From the NCBI GenBank assembly GCA_902564565.1, contig CACFBW010000002.1, positions 1 to 64,000 of the forward strand: 64,000 bases of DNA. Reading direction: 5' to 3'. The notes beneath the pieces are model-generated. The model was not told the origin of the DNA, did not search any database, and saw only the letters and a list, made by a program, of their open reading frames with translations. A program made the position numbers and the translations under genes. This document shows positions 38,022-48,608 of this stretch, in pieces (the first letter of the stretch is position 1; the number at the start of each line of letters is the position of its first letter). This stretch comes from an uncultured Pelagibacteraceae bacterium. GTDB lineage: Bacteria; Pseudomonadota; Alphaproteobacteria; Pelagibacterales; Pelagibacteraceae.

Positions 38022-39211
38022 TGAAAAAGTTATTATTAATAATATTAATATTAATTTTCACTTCAAATTCTTTTTCTTTTGCAAATTTTAAAGAAATAAA
38101 AAAAAAAGCTGAGGTCAATAAACCTGGCATAGTTTTTCCGATACCTAAAAATTTGAGAAGATGTCAAACAAAACTATATGTAAGTCCTGAGCTTAACAAA
38201 ATTCCTACGTTGTTAGAAGTCAAAGCGCCTGTAGGTTATGGTTTGGACGATAGATATGATTATGCAAACAGTAGATTTTCAAATTTTAGTTTTCCTTGTG
38301 GTGGCGGAAATGTTGATGCGTGCAAGTATGTAAAAAATGTAATATTAAGTTGGGCGAAAGCAAATGCTGCTAAAAGAACAGGACCATCAGACCACGAAGG
38401 CAGACATTGGAATGATACTCTTACTGTAAATTTATATATTGCAGCTCCATGGATAGCAGCCTATTCTTTTGCAAAGCAAGTTATAGAAATACCAGATGAG
38501 GAAGACAAAATAATAAAAGACTGGTTTAAAAAAATTGTAAAAAAAAATACTCATTTAATGTATGGTAAAACTTATAATTATGGAGGAGCGACAGGCACTC
38601 CAAAAAGAGCTCATAACCACGCTTTATCTTCTGCAGTTGCTCATATGTCATTGGGAATTTTATTAAATGATAAAAAAGAATTTAGAAAAGCTTTTAAAAA
38701 CTATGAAGGTGCGATTAAATATCAGAGAAAAGATGGCAGTCTTCCTATTGAAGTGAGAAGAGGTGGAAGAGCTATGTTTTATCAAGGTAGAGCCATGACC
38801 GCTTTAGCCGTAATAGCTATTATTGCTGAAAATCAAGGTTACAATATTTGGGATTTAGACTTCAAAGGTAAAAACTACCATAATCTAGTTAAATTTTTTA
38901 TAGATTTTACTGAAAATAACGAAATTGTATTTAAATATGCAAAAGAAAACAGATCACCTGGACCAGCTAAAAATTATAAAGTTCAAGATCTCAAGTCGAA
39001 CACAGGAAGTCATTGGGGGTGGTTGTATGCTTATACATCAAGATTTCCTGATCATAAAAATATTAAACGATTGAAACAATGGTCTTTGAATAAAAGTGAA
39101 CTTAATTCTTATCAAAGCAATATTGTTTATCAATATCTCAACATAGGAAAAAAAGGTTTCGGCTCTGCCTCCTGGACGGTCGTTGAGCCAAATTGCCATT
39201 TTATTAAGTAG
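38021..39211 (+). CDS. secreted alginate-lyase-like protein (PL5/AlgL superfamily)
   Basis: A signal peptide of about 20 residues (basic KK, then a leucine/isoleucine core, cleavage near SFA-N) indicates a periplasmic or exported protein. The rest looks like an alpha/alpha-barrel polysaccharide lyase. Asn199-His200 ([12 protein letters not shown]), Arg247 and Tyr254 (RRGGRAMFY) keep the order and spacing of the catalytic Asn-His, Arg and Tyr of the Sphingomonas A1-III alginate lyase. [14 protein letters not shown] and AENQGYNIW are further PL5-like segments. The start is GTG overlapping the serA stop by one base. The substrate may be alginate or another uronate polymer. Confidence 0.8.
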   Translation: MKKLLLIILILIFTSNSFSFANFKEIKKKAEVNKPGIVFPIPKNLRRCQTKLYVSPELNKIPTLLEVKAPVGYGLDDRYDYANSRFSNFSFPCGGGNVDACKYVKNVILSWAKANAAKRTGPSDHEGRHWNDTLTVNLYIAAPWIAAYSFAKQVIEIPDEEDKIIKDWFKKIVKKNTHLMYGKTYNYGGATGTPKRAHNHALSSAVAHMSLGILLNDKKEFRKAFKNYEGAIKYQRKDGSLPIEVRRGGRAMFYQGRAMTALAVIAIIAENQGYNIWDLDFKGKNYHNLVKFFIDFTENNEIVFKYAKENRSPGPAKNYKVQDLKSNTGSHWGWLYAYTSRFPDHKNIKRLKQWSLNKSELNSYQSNIVYQYLNIGKKGFGSASWTVVEPNCHFIK

Positions 39212-40487
39212 AAGCTTTTATTGTTGGTAGAGAATAAAAATCAGCTGTATCTATTTTTGAATAATGTTGTCTTTTTGAATTCCATTTTTTATGAATGCCA
39301 GCACTTGCAAGACTTAAAGTTGATCGACCATATCGATAATTAGTATTATCAATAGATTTCATTAAGTTATTTATTTTTTCATCTTTTTCTGAAGAAAATA
39401 AATTTTTTTCATTATTTGAATCTGACAAATGAGACAGCATCACTCCAGCTTTTTGATATCTATAACCATTTTTAAAAATAGTTTCTAAAATAGAAATCGC
39501 AACTTTTACAATTTCAATGCTATTATTAGTAGCTATTGGTAAGTCTATTGTTTTTGAATTAGAGTAAAAACCATATCGATTTTGAAAAGGACTTGTTCTA
39601 ATAAAAACTGTTATTGATTTTGTAACTAAAGATTCGGATCTAATTTTTTCTGAAGCATTCAAAGAATAACCAGCTATTGCCTCTTTTAATTCTTGAAAAT
39701 CTTCTACTCTTTTTCCAAATGAACGCGACACAACACAGCTCTTTCTTTTAGAACTTGTTGTTTCTAAGCCAATACAAGAAATACCTTTAAGTTCCATTGC
39801 TGTTCTTGAGCTTAAAACATTAGAGCTTTTTTTAATCCATGTATTGGATTTATTTTTTAATTGTTTTGCGTTATAAATTCCATTTTGATGATAAAATTTT
39901 GTTAGTTGTTTACCAACTCCCCACACGTCGTTAATTTCTACTTTTTCTAATATTGGATCAATATTTTCAACTCCTATCAAGCTAACAACTCCAGATTGTT
40001 TTTTTTTCGCTATATGATTTGCAACCTTGCTTAAGGTTTTTGTTTTTGCGATACCAATACTGGTTGGTATACCAGTCCATTTTAAAACTATACTTCTGAT
40101 TTCTTTGCCAATATCTTCCGCTTCGTTATCAGGAAAATTTGACAAATCTAGAAAAGCTTCATCTATTGAATAAATTTCTATTTCAGAATTAAATCGTTTA
40201 AGAGTTCTCATTACTCTTCTGGATAAATCTCCGTACAAAGAATAATTTGATGAAAACACCTGAACATTATTTTTAATAATAATATTTTTTTCCTTGAAAT
40301 ACGGTTCTCCCATTTTAATCCCTAAAGCTTTTGCTTCTGTTGATCTTGAAATAATGCAGCCATCATTATTAGATAAAACAACCACTGGTTTATTTCTCAA
40401 CTTAGGATTGAATAGTCTTTCACATGAAACATAGAAAGAATTACAATCAACAAGGGCTATTTTTTTAGTGCGTCGAGTGAATGACAT
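39204..40487 (-). CDS. umuC: DNA polymerase V catalytic subunit UmuC
   Basis: This is a Y-family translesion polymerase. The palm motifs [16 protein letters not shown] (residues 11-26) and [10 protein letters not shown] with Asp109-Glu110 supply the metal-binding acids. [18 protein letters not shown] is the finger-palm segment, and the helix-hairpin-helix region follows. At 427 residues it matches UmuC length. It overlaps umuD by 23 bases, and an SOS operator controls the pair. Confidence 0.95.
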   Translation of the reverse strand: MSFTRRTKKIALVDCNSFYVSCERLFNPKLRNKPVVVLSNNDGCIISRSTEAKALGIKMGEPYFKEKNIIIKNNVQVFSSNYSLYGDLSRRVMRTLKRFNSEIEIYSIDEAFLDLSNFPDNEAEDIGKEIRSIVLKWTGIPTSIGIAKTKTLSKVANHIAKKKQSGVVSLIGVENIDPILEKVEINDVWGVGKQLTKFYHQNGIYNAKQLKNKSNTWIKKSSNVLSSRTAMELKGISCIGLETTSSKRKSCVVSRSFGKRVEDFQELKEAIAGYSLNASEKIRSESLVTKSITVFIRTSPFQNRYGFYSNSKTIDLPIATNNSIEIVKVAISILETIFKNGYRYQKAGVMLSHLSDSNNEKNLFSSEKDEKINNLMKSIDNTNYRYGRSTLSLASAGIHKKWNSKRQHYSKIDTADFYSLPTIKAST

Positions 40488-40860
40488 AGGTTACAACTCC
40501 CCAGATAAAAACATTTGAATCTTCATTCATAATAATTTTATCTTCAGTGTTATTTGATCCTGATGATAAAAAGTTTTGCTCTTTTGATTTAATAAAATTT
40601 TTAACAACTAATTCGTCATGAACATTTGCAACTACGGTAGAGAAATTTTTGGGTTCTAAACTTCTATCGACTATCAATAAATCCCCATCATAAATACCAA
40701 CATCGGTCATAGATTTTCCTTGCACTCGGATAACAAAGGTTGCAGGAACATTTTTTATTAGGTGAACGTTAAGATCAACATCTTCTTCTATGTAGTCTGT
40801 TGCAGGAGAAGGAAATCCAGCTCCGGCTTTATGTAGGTAAAATGGTACAGTCAATTTCAT
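40465..40860 (-). CDS. umuD: UmuD, self-cleaving S24-family subunit of DNA polymerase V
   Basis: UmuD is cleaved with RecA help to UmuD', which joins UmuC. The predicted cleavage site is Ala14-Gly15 in AGAGFPSPA. The Ser-Lys dyad is Ser50 (GKSM) and Lys87 (HDELVVKNF). At 131 residues it is near the E. coli length of 139. The ATG directly abuts the LexA box, so there is no room for a Shine-Dalgarno site and the message has a very short leader. Confidence 0.95.
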   Translation of the reverse strand: MKLTVPFYLHKAGAGFPSPATDYIEEDVDLNVHLIKNVPATFVIRVQGKSMTDVGIYDGDLLIVDRSLEPKNFSTVVANVHDELVVKNFIKSKEQNFLSSGSNNTEDKIIMNEDSNVFIWGVVTYVIHSTH

Positions 40861-40875
40861 GTTCTTGCTTTGTTC
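40861..40875 (-). promoter_or_regulatory. LexA operator (SOS box) of umuDC
   Basis: The plus strand reads GTTC-ttgcttt-GTTC, a perfect match to the GTTC-N7-GTTC direct repeat used by alphaproteobacterial LexA. It overlaps the expected transcription start of the umuD promoter and ends at the base before the umuD ATG. LexA bound here would block initiation. Confidence 0.88.
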
Positions 40876-40878
40876 TAA

Positions 40879-40907
40879 TTAATACTCTAATTATTAAATA
40901 TAGTCAA
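40879..40907 (-). promoter_or_regulatory. sigma-70-type promoter of umuDC
   Basis: On the minus strand a -35 TTGACT (40902-40907) is separated by exactly 17 bases from a -10 TATTAA (40879-40884). Initiation would fall about 7 bases further, inside the LexA box and roughly 12-15 bases before the umuD ATG. Confidence 0.85.
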
Positions 40908-41021
40908 TAGGTTGTATTTTGAGTCTGTAAGTGAATCGAAAAGGAATCAAAACGTGAACATTAATAGCTGTGTTTTGTTACATTGTGGATAACTTCAACT
41001 AAGGGTAGTCTGCAAAAAATT

Positions 41022-41393
41022 ATGAAAAAAAAATTAACATGCCATTGTGGAGGAGTAGAAGCGTTAGTTAATGTTTCTGAAAAAGGATTTGAAAAGGTTT
41101 TGCGTTGTAACTGTTCTATCTGTAAAAAAAAAGGGTACATTATAGGAGTTCTTGGGCCAGATGATTTTAAATTAGTTAAAGGAGAAGATCTTTTAACCCT
41201 TTATCAATTTTATACAAAAACTGCTCAACATTATTTTTGTAAAGTTTGTGGCATACACACACATAATAGACCACGAATGAATCCAAAAATATATGGAATA
41301 AACATAGCTTGCGTTGAAGGTGTTAAACCATTTGAAATAGTCAATGTTCCGGTTAGCGATGGAGAAAACCACCCTTTAGATCAAAAAAAATAA
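41022..41393 (+). CDS. GFA/CENP-V zinc-binding family protein
   Basis: This small protein has the GFA fold named after glutathione-dependent formaldehyde-activating enzyme. Zinc-site cysteines are visible: Cys7 and Cys9 (CHCGG), Cys29, Cys31 and Cys34 (RCNCSIC), and Cys73 and Cys76 (FCKVCGIH). The frame opens at TTG 40983, but ATG 41022 gives the usual start just before CHCGG. The length is 123 residues. Biochemical roles in this family are poorly established. It is divergent from umuD and overlaps the next gene by one base. Confidence 0.88.
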   Translation: MKKKLTCHCGGVEALVNVSEKGFEKVLRCNCSICKKKGYIIGVLGPDDFKLVKGEDLLTLYQFYTKTAQHYFCKVCGIHTHNRPRMNPKIYGINIACVEGVKPFEIVNVPVSDGENHPLDQKK

Positions 41394-42691
41394 TGAAAAA
41401 AATATTTTTAACTTTTTTATTCACAATTATTAGTTTTAATTCTGCGCAAGCAATATCTTTATCGGATGCACTATTAGAAGCTTATAAAAATAATCCAGAG
41501 TTAAATGCTGAAAGAGAAAATTTAAATGTTTCTGAAGAAGATTTTAAAATTTCAAAAAGTGAATTTTTACCTAGCGTAACTATTTCTGGGTCTAAAAGTA
41601 GCGAAGACACAAGCAAGAACACAGATAGATCAGGTGCAAATTCAGCTGCGACTGATGTTAATCCAGTAACTCAATCTGTGTTAATTGAACAAAAACTATT
41701 TCAAGGATTTGCGGGCATTGCAGGATATGAAAAAAATAAAATTGGCTTAAGTTTAGCTCAAGCAAAATTTTTAAAAAAAGAACAAGATATTTTATTTAAA
41801 GCTGTAGAAGCATATACCGGTCTTGCTTTTGCTAAGGAAAAATTAGAAATTAATTTAAGCAACGTAAATTTGTCAGAAAGACAAGTTGAAACAGATAGAT
41901 CAAGATTAGAAAGAGGACAAATAACTTTAGCAGACGTCGCGCAATCCGAGTCTTCTTTAGCAGAGTCGCAAGCAAAATTAACAGAATCTCAAAACGAAGT
42001 ACTTACATCAAGGTTGGAGTATGAAAAAATAATTGGACCGTTAGAAAATATAGATAATTTCAATAATAATTATGAACTTAACTTTGAAGTTCCATCATCT
42101 TTAAATCAAGCAATTGAAATCTCTAAAAATAACAATCCAGATCTAACTATAGCTAAGTTAGAATATGAACAATCTGAAAAAGATGTAACAATTGCAAAAT
42201 CTGAACTTTCACCTTCAGCCACACTATCTTTAGAGTCTTCAAAAACAGATGATTTAAGTGCAACCGTTGATGAAAGGGATAAAGAAACAGTTAAAGCAAC
42301 TATATCTTGGCCTCTTTTTAAGGGAGGTAAAAATTTTGCAGAGATAAACAAAAGCAAAAGTTTAAAAAATAGAAAAAAATTACTATTTGATTATGCCCAT
42401 AAATCAAATGATACTAATGTTGCGAGCGCATGGGCAAACTTACAGTCCACTGAAAGCTTATTAAATTCGGTAAAATCTCAAGTGAAAGCAGCAGAAATTG
42501 CAAACGAAGGAATAAGTGCTGAATACGAGTCTGGACTCGGAAGATCAACATTAGACCTAATCCAGTCTAATACTTTACTTTTAAATTCAAAAATAAGTTT
42601 AGCTGATTCTGAAAGAAACTATCTTTTAGCTAAGTTCAATCTGCTTAAATCTCTAGGTTTATTAAACAGCGACTATCTAAAAATTCAATAA
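41393..42691 (+). CDS. tolC: TolC-family outer membrane efflux protein
   Basis: This is an outer membrane channel for type I secretion or RND efflux. The signal peptide ends at SAQA near residue 20. Two related halves of long alpha-helices follow, with AYKNNPELNAERENL near residue 30 and NNPDLTIAKLEYEQ in the second half, the classic internal repeat. SWPLFKGG is the beta-strand segment of the second half. At 432 residues it is typical. No inner-membrane partner is next to it, so it may serve several pumps. Confidence 0.92.
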   Translation: MKKIFLTFLFTIISFNSAQAISLSDALLEAYKNNPELNAERENLNVSEEDFKISKSEFLPSVTISGSKSSEDTSKNTDRSGANSAATDVNPVTQSVLIEQKLFQGFAGIAGYEKNKIGLSLAQAKFLKKEQDILFKAVEAYTGLAFAKEKLEINLSNVNLSERQVETDRSRLERGQITLADVAQSESSLAESQAKLTESQNEVLTSRLEYEKIIGPLENIDNFNNNYELNFEVPSSLNQAIEISKNNNPDLTIAKLEYEQSEKDVTIAKSELSPSATLSLESSKTDDLSATVDERDKETVKATISWPLFKGGKNFAEINKSKSLKNRKKLLFDYAHKSNDTNVASAWANLQSTESLLNSVKSQVKAAEIANEGISAEYESGLGRSTLDLIQSNTLLLNSKISLADSERNYLLAKFNLLKSLGLLNSDYLKIQ

Positions 42692-42734
42692 ATTGGGTGG
42701 TTTTTCATTAATTTAATATTTTTATTGCCAATGA

Positions 42735-42749
42735 GAACAAAATGTGTAC
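42735..42749. promoter_or_regulatory. candidate LexA box upstream of recA
   Basis: The sequence GAAC-aaaatgt-GTAC keeps the spacing of the alphaproteobacterial SOS box, but the second half-site has one mismatch. It is 51 bases before the recA ATG and overlaps a TTGCCA (42725-42730) that could act as a -35. Given the good umuDC box, LexA control of recA is likely, but this particular site is uncertain. Confidence 0.45.
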
Positions 42750-42799
42750 ATTTAATTGTATGATTCGATTGATAAAAAACCCAAAAAAAGAGGCAAAAA

Positions 42800-43921
42800 A
42801 TGACTAAAAACAACCTAAAAGTAGTTAAGTCTACTAAAGAGAAAGATTCAGAAAACAAAGAAAAGAATAAAGCTTTAGACGCAGCAATTAGCCAGATTAC
42901 AGACAACTTTGGAAAAGGCTCTGTAATGAAGCTTGGTCAACAAACGACAATGGATATTGAGTCCATTTCTACAGGATCCCTAAGCTTGGATTTAGCATTG
43001 GGAATAGGTGGATTGCCTAAGGGACGAATTATAGAAATATATGGCCCAGAGTCTTCTGGAAAAACAACACTTGCACTGCAAGTTGTTGCTGAAGCTCAAA
43101 AGGCTGGAGGCATTTGTGGATTTGTAGATGCAGAGCATGCTTTGGACCCAGTTTATGCAAAAAAATTAGGAGTAGATACTGAAGAATTGCTAATATCTCA
43201 ACCTGACACAGGAGAACAAGCTTTAGAAATAACTGATACATTAATTAAATCAGGCTCAATTTCTGTATTAGTTGTCGACTCTGTTGCAGCTTTAACCCCA
43301 AGAGCTGAAATTGAAGGAGAGATGGGAGATCATCATGTTGGTCTCCAATCAAGATTAATGAGTCAAGCTTTAAGAAAACTAACAAGCTCAATTTCACGAA
43401 CAAATACAATGGTTATTTTCATTAACCAAATAAGAATGAAAATTGGTGTTATGTTTGGGAGCCCTGAAACTACTTCAGGAGGAAATGCATTAAAATTCTA
43501 CTCATCAGTTAGAATGGATATTAGAAGAATAGGTGCCATCAAAGAAAAAGATGCAATTATAGGAAATGCAACAAGAGTAAAAGTTGTAAAAAATAAAGTA
43601 TCGCCTCCATTTAAAGTTGTTGAATTTGATTTAATGTATGGCAAAGGAATTAGTAAAACAGGTGAGCTAATTGATCTTGGTGCAAAAGCTGAGATAGTAG
43701 AAAAAGCAGGTGCCTGGTATGCTTATAAAGGTGAAAAGATCGGCCAAGGTAAAGAAAATGCAAAACTCTATCTTGAGCAAAATCCAAAAGCAGCAGCTGA
43801 AATTGAAATGGCGATACGAGAAAAAGCTGGAATGATTTCAAAGAAGATTGAAGGAAATCCGATAGATGAAGAAAAAGTAAAGGCTGAATCGAAAGAAGAA
43901 ACACCACCTAAAAAGAATTAA
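42800..43921 (+). CDS. recA: recombinase RecA
   Basis: RecA drives homologous recombination and activates LexA and UmuD self-cleavage. Walker A GPESSGKT is at residues 82-89, and the segments [20 protein letters not shown] and [20 protein letters not shown] (L2 region) are intact. The protein has a 20-residue lysine/glutamate-rich N-terminal extension and an acidic-lysine tail, 373 residues in all. An intrinsic terminator follows. Confidence 0.98.
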   Translation: MTKNNLKVVKSTKEKDSENKEKNKALDAAISQITDNFGKGSVMKLGQQTTMDIESISTGSLSLDLALGIGGLPKGRIIEIYGPESSGKTTLALQVVAEAQKAGGICGFVDAEHALDPVYAKKLGVDTEELLISQPDTGEQALEITDTLIKSGSISVLVVDSVAALTPRAEIEGEMGDHHVGLQSRLMSQALRKLTSSISRTNTMVIFINQIRMKIGVMFGSPETTSGGNALKFYSSVRMDIRRIGAIKEKDAIIGNATRVKVVKNKVSPPFKVVEFDLMYGKGISKTGELIDLGAKAEIVEKAGAWYAYKGEKIGQGKENAKLYLEQNPKAAAEIEMAIREKAGMISKKIEGNPIDEEKVKAESKEETPPKKN

Positions 43922-43934
43922 CTTTTAGTTATCT

Positions 43935-43964
43935 AAAAAGGCGCTTGTTTTAAGCGCCTTTTTT
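43935..43964 (+). terminator. intrinsic terminator after recA
   Basis: AAGGCGCTT pairs with AAGCGCCTT around a 5-base loop (43947-43951), extended by A-T pairs, and is followed by a T-run ending at 43964. It starts 14 bases after the recA stop. Confidence 0.93.
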
Positions 43965-44011
43965 CCCTACTGTTATCTAGACATCAAATAAAAAAGCTGT
44001 ATTTTAAAAAT

Positions 44012-46678
44012 ATGGCCGACAAATCACTAAATGAAATAAGAAGTACTTTCCTCAAGTATTTTGAAAAAAATGATCATAAGATTGTTGAGTCTAGCAATTT
44101 AGTTCCAAATAACGATCCAACGTTAATGTTTGCTAATTCTGGAATGGTACAATTCAAAAATGTATTTACTGGCCTTGAAAAAAGAGACTATCAAAGAGCT
44201 ACCACTTCTCAAAAATGCGTAAGGGCAGGGGGAAAACATAATGATTTAGAAAATGTTGGTTACACACCTAGACACCATACGTTTTTTGAAATGCTTGGAA
44301 ATTTTTCTTTTGGAGATTACTTTAAAGAAAGAGCAATTGAACTAGCATGGAACTTAATAACAAAAGATTTTGGTTTAGATAAAAACAGACTATATTTCAC
44401 AGTTTTTAACGAAGATGATGATGCTTTTAATCTTTGGAAAAAAATAACAGGATTAGGTGAAGATAGAATAATTAAAATTTCCACATCAGATAACTTTTGG
44501 TCAATGGGGGAAACTGGTCCATGCGGACCTTGTTCAGAAATATTTTTTGATCATGGGGATCATTTGAAAGGTGGATTGCCTGGAACTAAAGATCAAGATG
44601 GAGATAGGTATATAGAGATTTGGAATTTAGTATTTATGCAATTTGAACAAGTTTCAAAGGATAAAAGAATAAATTTACCAAAACCATCTGTAGATACAGG
44701 AATGGGCTTAGAACGAATAACGGCTTTACTTCAGGGAACCCATGATAATTATAAAACAGATCATTTTATTAAATTAATAAATTCTATTGCTGATGCCGTC
44801 AAAATAAAACCGAATGAAAAAAATATTTCAAGCTTTAGAGTTATTGCAGATCATTTAAGAGCTAGTTCTTTTCTAATTGCCGAAGGTGTTTTGCCATCCA
44901 ATGAAGGACGTGGCTACGTATTAAGAAGAATTATGAGAAGAGGTATGAGGCATTCTCACTTGCTAGGTTCAAAACAACCAATATTTTTTAATATTTTTAA
45001 AACTTTGATGAACGAAATGTCTGATAGCTATCCAGAATTAAAAAGAGCAGAGTCACTTGTAAGAGAAACATTAAAAACCGAAGAAGAAAAATTTTTAGTT
45101 TTACTTGAAAGAGGTATGAAAATTTTGAATGATGAAATTACCAAAGTTGAAAAAGTTTTACCCGGAGAAGTTGCTTTTAAACTTTACGATACTTATGGTT
45201 TTCCTTTAGATTTAACTGAAGATATATTAAAAAATAAATCACTTTCAGTAGATCGCAAAAAATTTAAATCGTTAATGAATGAAAGCAGAGAACTTGCTAA
45301 AAAAAATTGGAAAGGATCTGGCGACAGTTCCGTTGAAGAAATTTGGTTTGAAATAAAAGATAAAATAGAACCAACTGAATTTTTAGGATACGAAACTGAT
45401 CAAGCCGAAGGAATAATTCTTTCAATAATTAAAAATAACAAAGAAGTAAAAAGTTTAAAAAAGGGAGAGGAAGCAATTATAATCGTTAATCAGACACCTT
45501 TTTATGGTGAGTCCGGAGGTCAAGTTGGTGATATTGGTCATATAGTTTCTGGAGATTTTAAATTTAAAGTAAACGATGTTCAGAAAAAACTTGGGGACTT
45601 ATTTGCTCACTATGGAAAAGTTGAAAGTGGCAATATTAACTTAAATGACAATATAGAGATGAAGATTGATGTTGAAAGAAGGAAAAATATTAGAGCATAT
45701 CACTCAGCAACTCATCTTTTACATGAATCCCTTAGAAGAGTTTTAGGAAAACATGTAACTCAAAAAGGATCTCTAGTTGCTCCAGATAGATTAAGGTTTG
45801 ATTTTAGTCATATGAAAGCAATTTCGAATGATGAGATAAATAAAATTGAAAATTTTGTAAATGCAATGGTTGAGACCAAATCTGAAGTAAAAACCAGATT
45901 AATGACACCTAAAGAGGCAGTTGACAATGGAGCTTTAGCCCTATTTGGGGAAAAATATGGAGACGAAGTAAGAGTGATTTCCATGGGTGATGAAAAGGAT
46001 AAATATTTTTCTACAGAGCTTTGTGGTGGAACACATGTAAAAAATACAAGAGATATAGGAAAATTTAAAATTATAAACCAGTCATCTATAGCTGCAGGCG
46101 TTAGAAGAATTGAGGCTTTAAGGGATAAGCAATTGGAGGATTTTTTATTAAATAAGGAAAAATTATCAGATTTGTCATTAGAGAAAAATGAAGGAATAAT
46201 TAAAGAATTATCAAATAAAATTTTACAATTAGGAGGTAAACCTAATTTAAAAAATGTAAATCAAAAAGAATTGATTAAAGATTTAACCAAACAATTTGAA
46301 TCTCTCATGGTTAAATCAATTTTAAACGATAAATCAAAAAATATAATTTGTGATGATACTATTAAGCAAATCAAAGTTAGATTTCAGAGAGTGTATGATC
46401 TACCAACAAAAGAATTAAGAAAGCTTGTTGATTCAGGTAAGAGAGAACTAGGAGAAGGTATTGTTATAATTTTTACGAGCATAGAAGGAAAAGTCGGTTT
46501 AGCAGTAGGAGTTACAGATAAATTAAAAAATAAATATGACGCTGTGAAGTTTGTAAAAATTGGATCTAAAGTAGTTGGTGGCAAAGGTGGCGGTGGAAGA
46601 TCTGATTTTGCTCAAGCTGGTGGTGTGAATGAAAGTAAAATAAACGAAGCATTTGCTCGATTAAAATATTTAGTTTAA
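44012..46678 (+). CDS. alaS: alanyl-tRNA synthetase
   Basis: AlaRS charges tRNA-Ala and edits mischarged products. The class II core has [19 protein letters not shown] and [19 protein letters not shown], then the [17 protein letters not shown] segment. The editing domain holds [16 protein letters not shown] (the HxxxH site) and CGGTHV. The C-terminal DHHA1-like domain ends with [13 protein letters not shown]. At 888 residues it is full length. The recA-alaS order is common. It overlaps the convergent icd gene by 9 bases. Confidence 0.98.
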   Translation: MADKSLNEIRSTFLKYFEKNDHKIVESSNLVPNNDPTLMFANSGMVQFKNVFTGLEKRDYQRATTSQKCVRAGGKHNDLENVGYTPRHHTFFEMLGNFSFGDYFKERAIELAWNLITKDFGLDKNRLYFTVFNEDDDAFNLWKKITGLGEDRIIKISTSDNFWSMGETGPCGPCSEIFFDHGDHLKGGLPGTKDQDGDRYIEIWNLVFMQFEQVSKDKRINLPKPSVDTGMGLERITALLQGTHDNYKTDHFIKLINSIADAVKIKPNEKNISSFRVIADHLRASSFLIAEGVLPSNEGRGYVLRRIMRRGMRHSHLLGSKQPIFFNIFKTLMNEMSDSYPELKRAESLVRETLKTEEEKFLVLLERGMKILNDEITKVEKVLPGEVAFKLYDTYGFPLDLTEDILKNKSLSVDRKKFKSLMNESRELAKKNWKGSGDSSVEEIWFEIKDKIEPTEFLGYETDQAEGIILSIIKNNKEVKSLKKGEEAIIIVNQTPFYGESGGQVGDIGHIVSGDFKFKVNDVQKKLGDLFAHYGKVESGNINLNDNIEMKIDVERRKNIRAYHSATHLLHESLRRVLGKHVTQKGSLVAPDRLRFDFSHMKAISNDEINKIENFVNAMVETKSEVKTRLMTPKEAVDNGALALFGEKYGDEVRVISMGDEKDKYFSTELCGGTHVKNTRDIGKFKIINQSSIAAGVRRIEALRDKQLEDFLLNKEKLSDLSLEKNEGIIKELSNKILQLGGKPNLKNVNQKELIKDLTKQFESLMVKSILNDKSKNIICDDTIKQIKVRFQRVYDLPTKELRKLVDSGKRELGEGIVIIFTSIEGKVGLAVGVTDKLKNKYDAVKFVKIGSKVVGGKGGGGRSDFAQAGGVNESKINEAFARLKYLV

Positions 46679-47884
46679 TTTCTTTTTAAAATTTTGATCA
46701 ATTATATCTAAAAATTGATTTGTATTTAAATACTTTGTGGATGGACCTACTAGTATTGCCAGGTCTTTTGTCATTGATCCTTTTTCAACGCAATCAATGC
46801 AAATTTTTTCTAGTGTATTTGAAAATTTAATTAACTCACTATTTCCATCTAATTCTCCCCTGTGAGCCAAACCTCTCGTCCAGGCAAAAATTGATGCTAT
46901 TGGATTTGTAGAAGTTTCTTTGCCCTCTTGATGCATTCTAAAATGCCTAGTAACCGTTCCATGTGCCGCTTCAGCTTCCATTGTTTTTCCATCTGGCGCA
47001 AGCAATACACTTGTCATTAATCCTAGAGACCCATATCCTTGTGCAACCGTATCTGATTGAACATCGCCATCATAATTTTTACATGCCCATATATATTTTC
47101 CACTCCACTTCATTGCGCATGCTACCATGTCATCGATTAATCTGTGTTCGTAGGTAATATTTTCTTTTTCAAATTTAGATTTAAATTCACTTTTAAAAAT
47201 CTCTTGAAATATATCTTTAAATCTACCATCGTAAGTTTTTAGTATTGTATTTTTGGTTGATAAATAAACTGGCCATTTTTTTATTAATCCATAATTAAAG
47301 CAGGAGCGTGCAAAATCTTCTATAGATTTATCAAGGTTGTACATTGATAAAGCAATACCTGGTCCAGGAAAATTAAATACTTCATATTTTTTTTCGTCTT
47401 TACCATCTTCTGATGTCCATTTTATTTCTAGTTTACCTTTTCCAGGAACTTGAAAATCTGTAGCTCTATACTGATCACCAAATGCATGTCGTCCAATAAT
47501 TAATGGATCAGTCCACGAAGGAACCAACTTTGGAATATTTTTACAAATGATCGGTTCTCTAAATACCGTTCCTCCAATAATATTTCTTATAGTGCCGTTT
47601 GGAGATCTCCACATTTTTTTTAAATTAAATTCTTTAACTCTTTTTTCATCAGGAGTAATTGTTGCGCATTTAATTCCAACTCCATTTTTTTTGATCGCTT
47701 TTGCACAATCGATTGTTATTTGATCAGATGTATTGTCTCTACTTTTAATCCCAAGATCGTAGTATTCGATTTTTAAATCCAAATATGGAAGAATGAGTTT
47801 ATTTTTAATGAAATTCCAAATCACTCTGGTCATTTCATCGCCATCTAGCTCAACTATTGGGTTTTTTACCTTAATTTTGCTCAT
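46670..47884 (-). CDS. icd: NADP-dependent isocitrate dehydrogenase (eukaryotic-like type)
   Basis: This TCA-cycle enzyme oxidises isocitrate to 2-oxoglutarate. The N-terminus [16 protein letters not shown], the substrate-binding [19 protein letters not shown] and the C-terminal [27 protein letters not shown] are characteristic of the roughly 404-residue homodimeric subfamily II enzyme found in alphaproteobacteria and eukaryotes. Divergent from psd with a 75-base gap. Confidence 0.96.
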   Translation of the reverse strand: MSKIKVKNPIVELDGDEMTRVIWNFIKNKLILPYLDLKIEYYDLGIKSRDNTSDQITIDCAKAIKKNGVGIKCATITPDEKRVKEFNLKKMWRSPNGTIRNIIGGTVFREPIICKNIPKLVPSWTDPLIIGRHAFGDQYRATDFQVPGKGKLEIKWTSEDGKDEKKYEVFNFPGPGIALSMYNLDKSIEDFARSCFNYGLIKKWPVYLSTKNTILKTYDGRFKDIFQEIFKSEFKSKFEKENITYEHRLIDDMVACAMKWSGKYIWACKNYDGDVQSDTVAQGYGSLGLMTSVLLAPDGKTMEAEAAHGTVTRHFRMHQEGKETSTNPIASIFAWTRGLAHRGELDGNSELIKFSNTLEKICIDCVEKGSMTKDLAILVGPSTKYLNTNQFLDIIDQNFKKKLN

Positions 47885-47959
47885 ATTTAGATGTTATCTT
47901 ACTAATTGAATTTAAGCATTTTATATACATATTAAACAAAAATTATCAAATTAAGGATT

Positions 47960-48607
47960 ATGATAGATAAAGTTTTTCCAAAGATTCATAATGAAGGGTA
48001 CAAGTTTTTGGTTATATTCGGTTTTGTAACCCTAATATTGTATTTAATAAGTGGTTTTTTGGGACTAATAGGTTTGGTTTTAACAATATGGGTTTATTAT
48101 TTTTTTAGAGACCCAGATAGAATTCCTATTAATGATGAAAATTATCTTGTAAGTCCAGCCGATGGGATAGTTTTACAAGTAGAAGATTCAGATGGACCAA
48201 AAGAATTAAACCTTGAAGGTAAAAAGTTTAAAAAGATAAGTATTTTTATGAATGTTTTTGATTGTCACGTTAATAGAACTCCTTGTTCAGGAAAAGTTAC
48301 TGAAATTTTATATAAACCAGGAAAGTTTCTAAATGCTTCTCTAGATAAAGCAAGCGAAGACAACGAAAGAAATTATTATAAAATTTCAAATTCTAGCGGA
48401 GAAGATATAATTGTTGTTCAGATTGCAGGACTTATAGCGAGAAGAATAGTTTGCGAAGTAAAAGAAAATATTGAATTAAAACAAGGTGACAGAATAGGCA
48501 TGATTAGATTTGGAAGTAGAGTCGATATCTATTTTGAGAATCATAATCCACTAGTTAAAATTAATCAAAAAACTATAGCTGGTGAAACACTTTTAGCAAA
48601 GAAATAA
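47960..48607 (+). CDS. psd: phosphatidylserine decarboxylase proenzyme (short form)
   Basis: Psd makes phosphatidylethanolamine. A membrane segment at residues 15-48 is followed by FFRDPDR and SPADGIV. Self-cleavage is predicted between Gly185 and Ser186 in RFGSR, where the serine becomes the pyruvoyl group. At 215 residues this is the short proenzyme type found in alphaproteobacteria. It is followed by pssA after one base, so two consecutive lipid steps are coupled. Confidence 0.95.
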   Translation: MIDKVFPKIHNEGYKFLVIFGFVTLILYLISGFLGLIGLVLTIWVYYFFRDPDRIPINDENYLVSPADGIVLQVEDSDGPKELNLEGKKFKKISIFMNVFDCHVNRTPCSGKVTEILYKPGKFLNASLDKASEDNERNYYKISNSSGEDIIVVQIAGLIARRIVCEVKENIELKQGDRIGMIRFGSRVDIYFENHNPLVKINQKTIAGETLLAKK

Positions 48608-48608
48608 G

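Noticed and set aside
40984-40992. Perfect DnaA-box-like TGTGGATAA near umuD and the GFA gene
   Set aside because: It is a single copy with no cluster of boxes, no AT-rich unwinding element and no dnaA or dnaN nearby; chance occurrence of one such 9-mer in this length is expected.
43029-43241. Minus-strand leucine-rich frame opposite recA
   Set aside because: It is the antisense of the conserved RecA ATPase core and has no start signal or family match.
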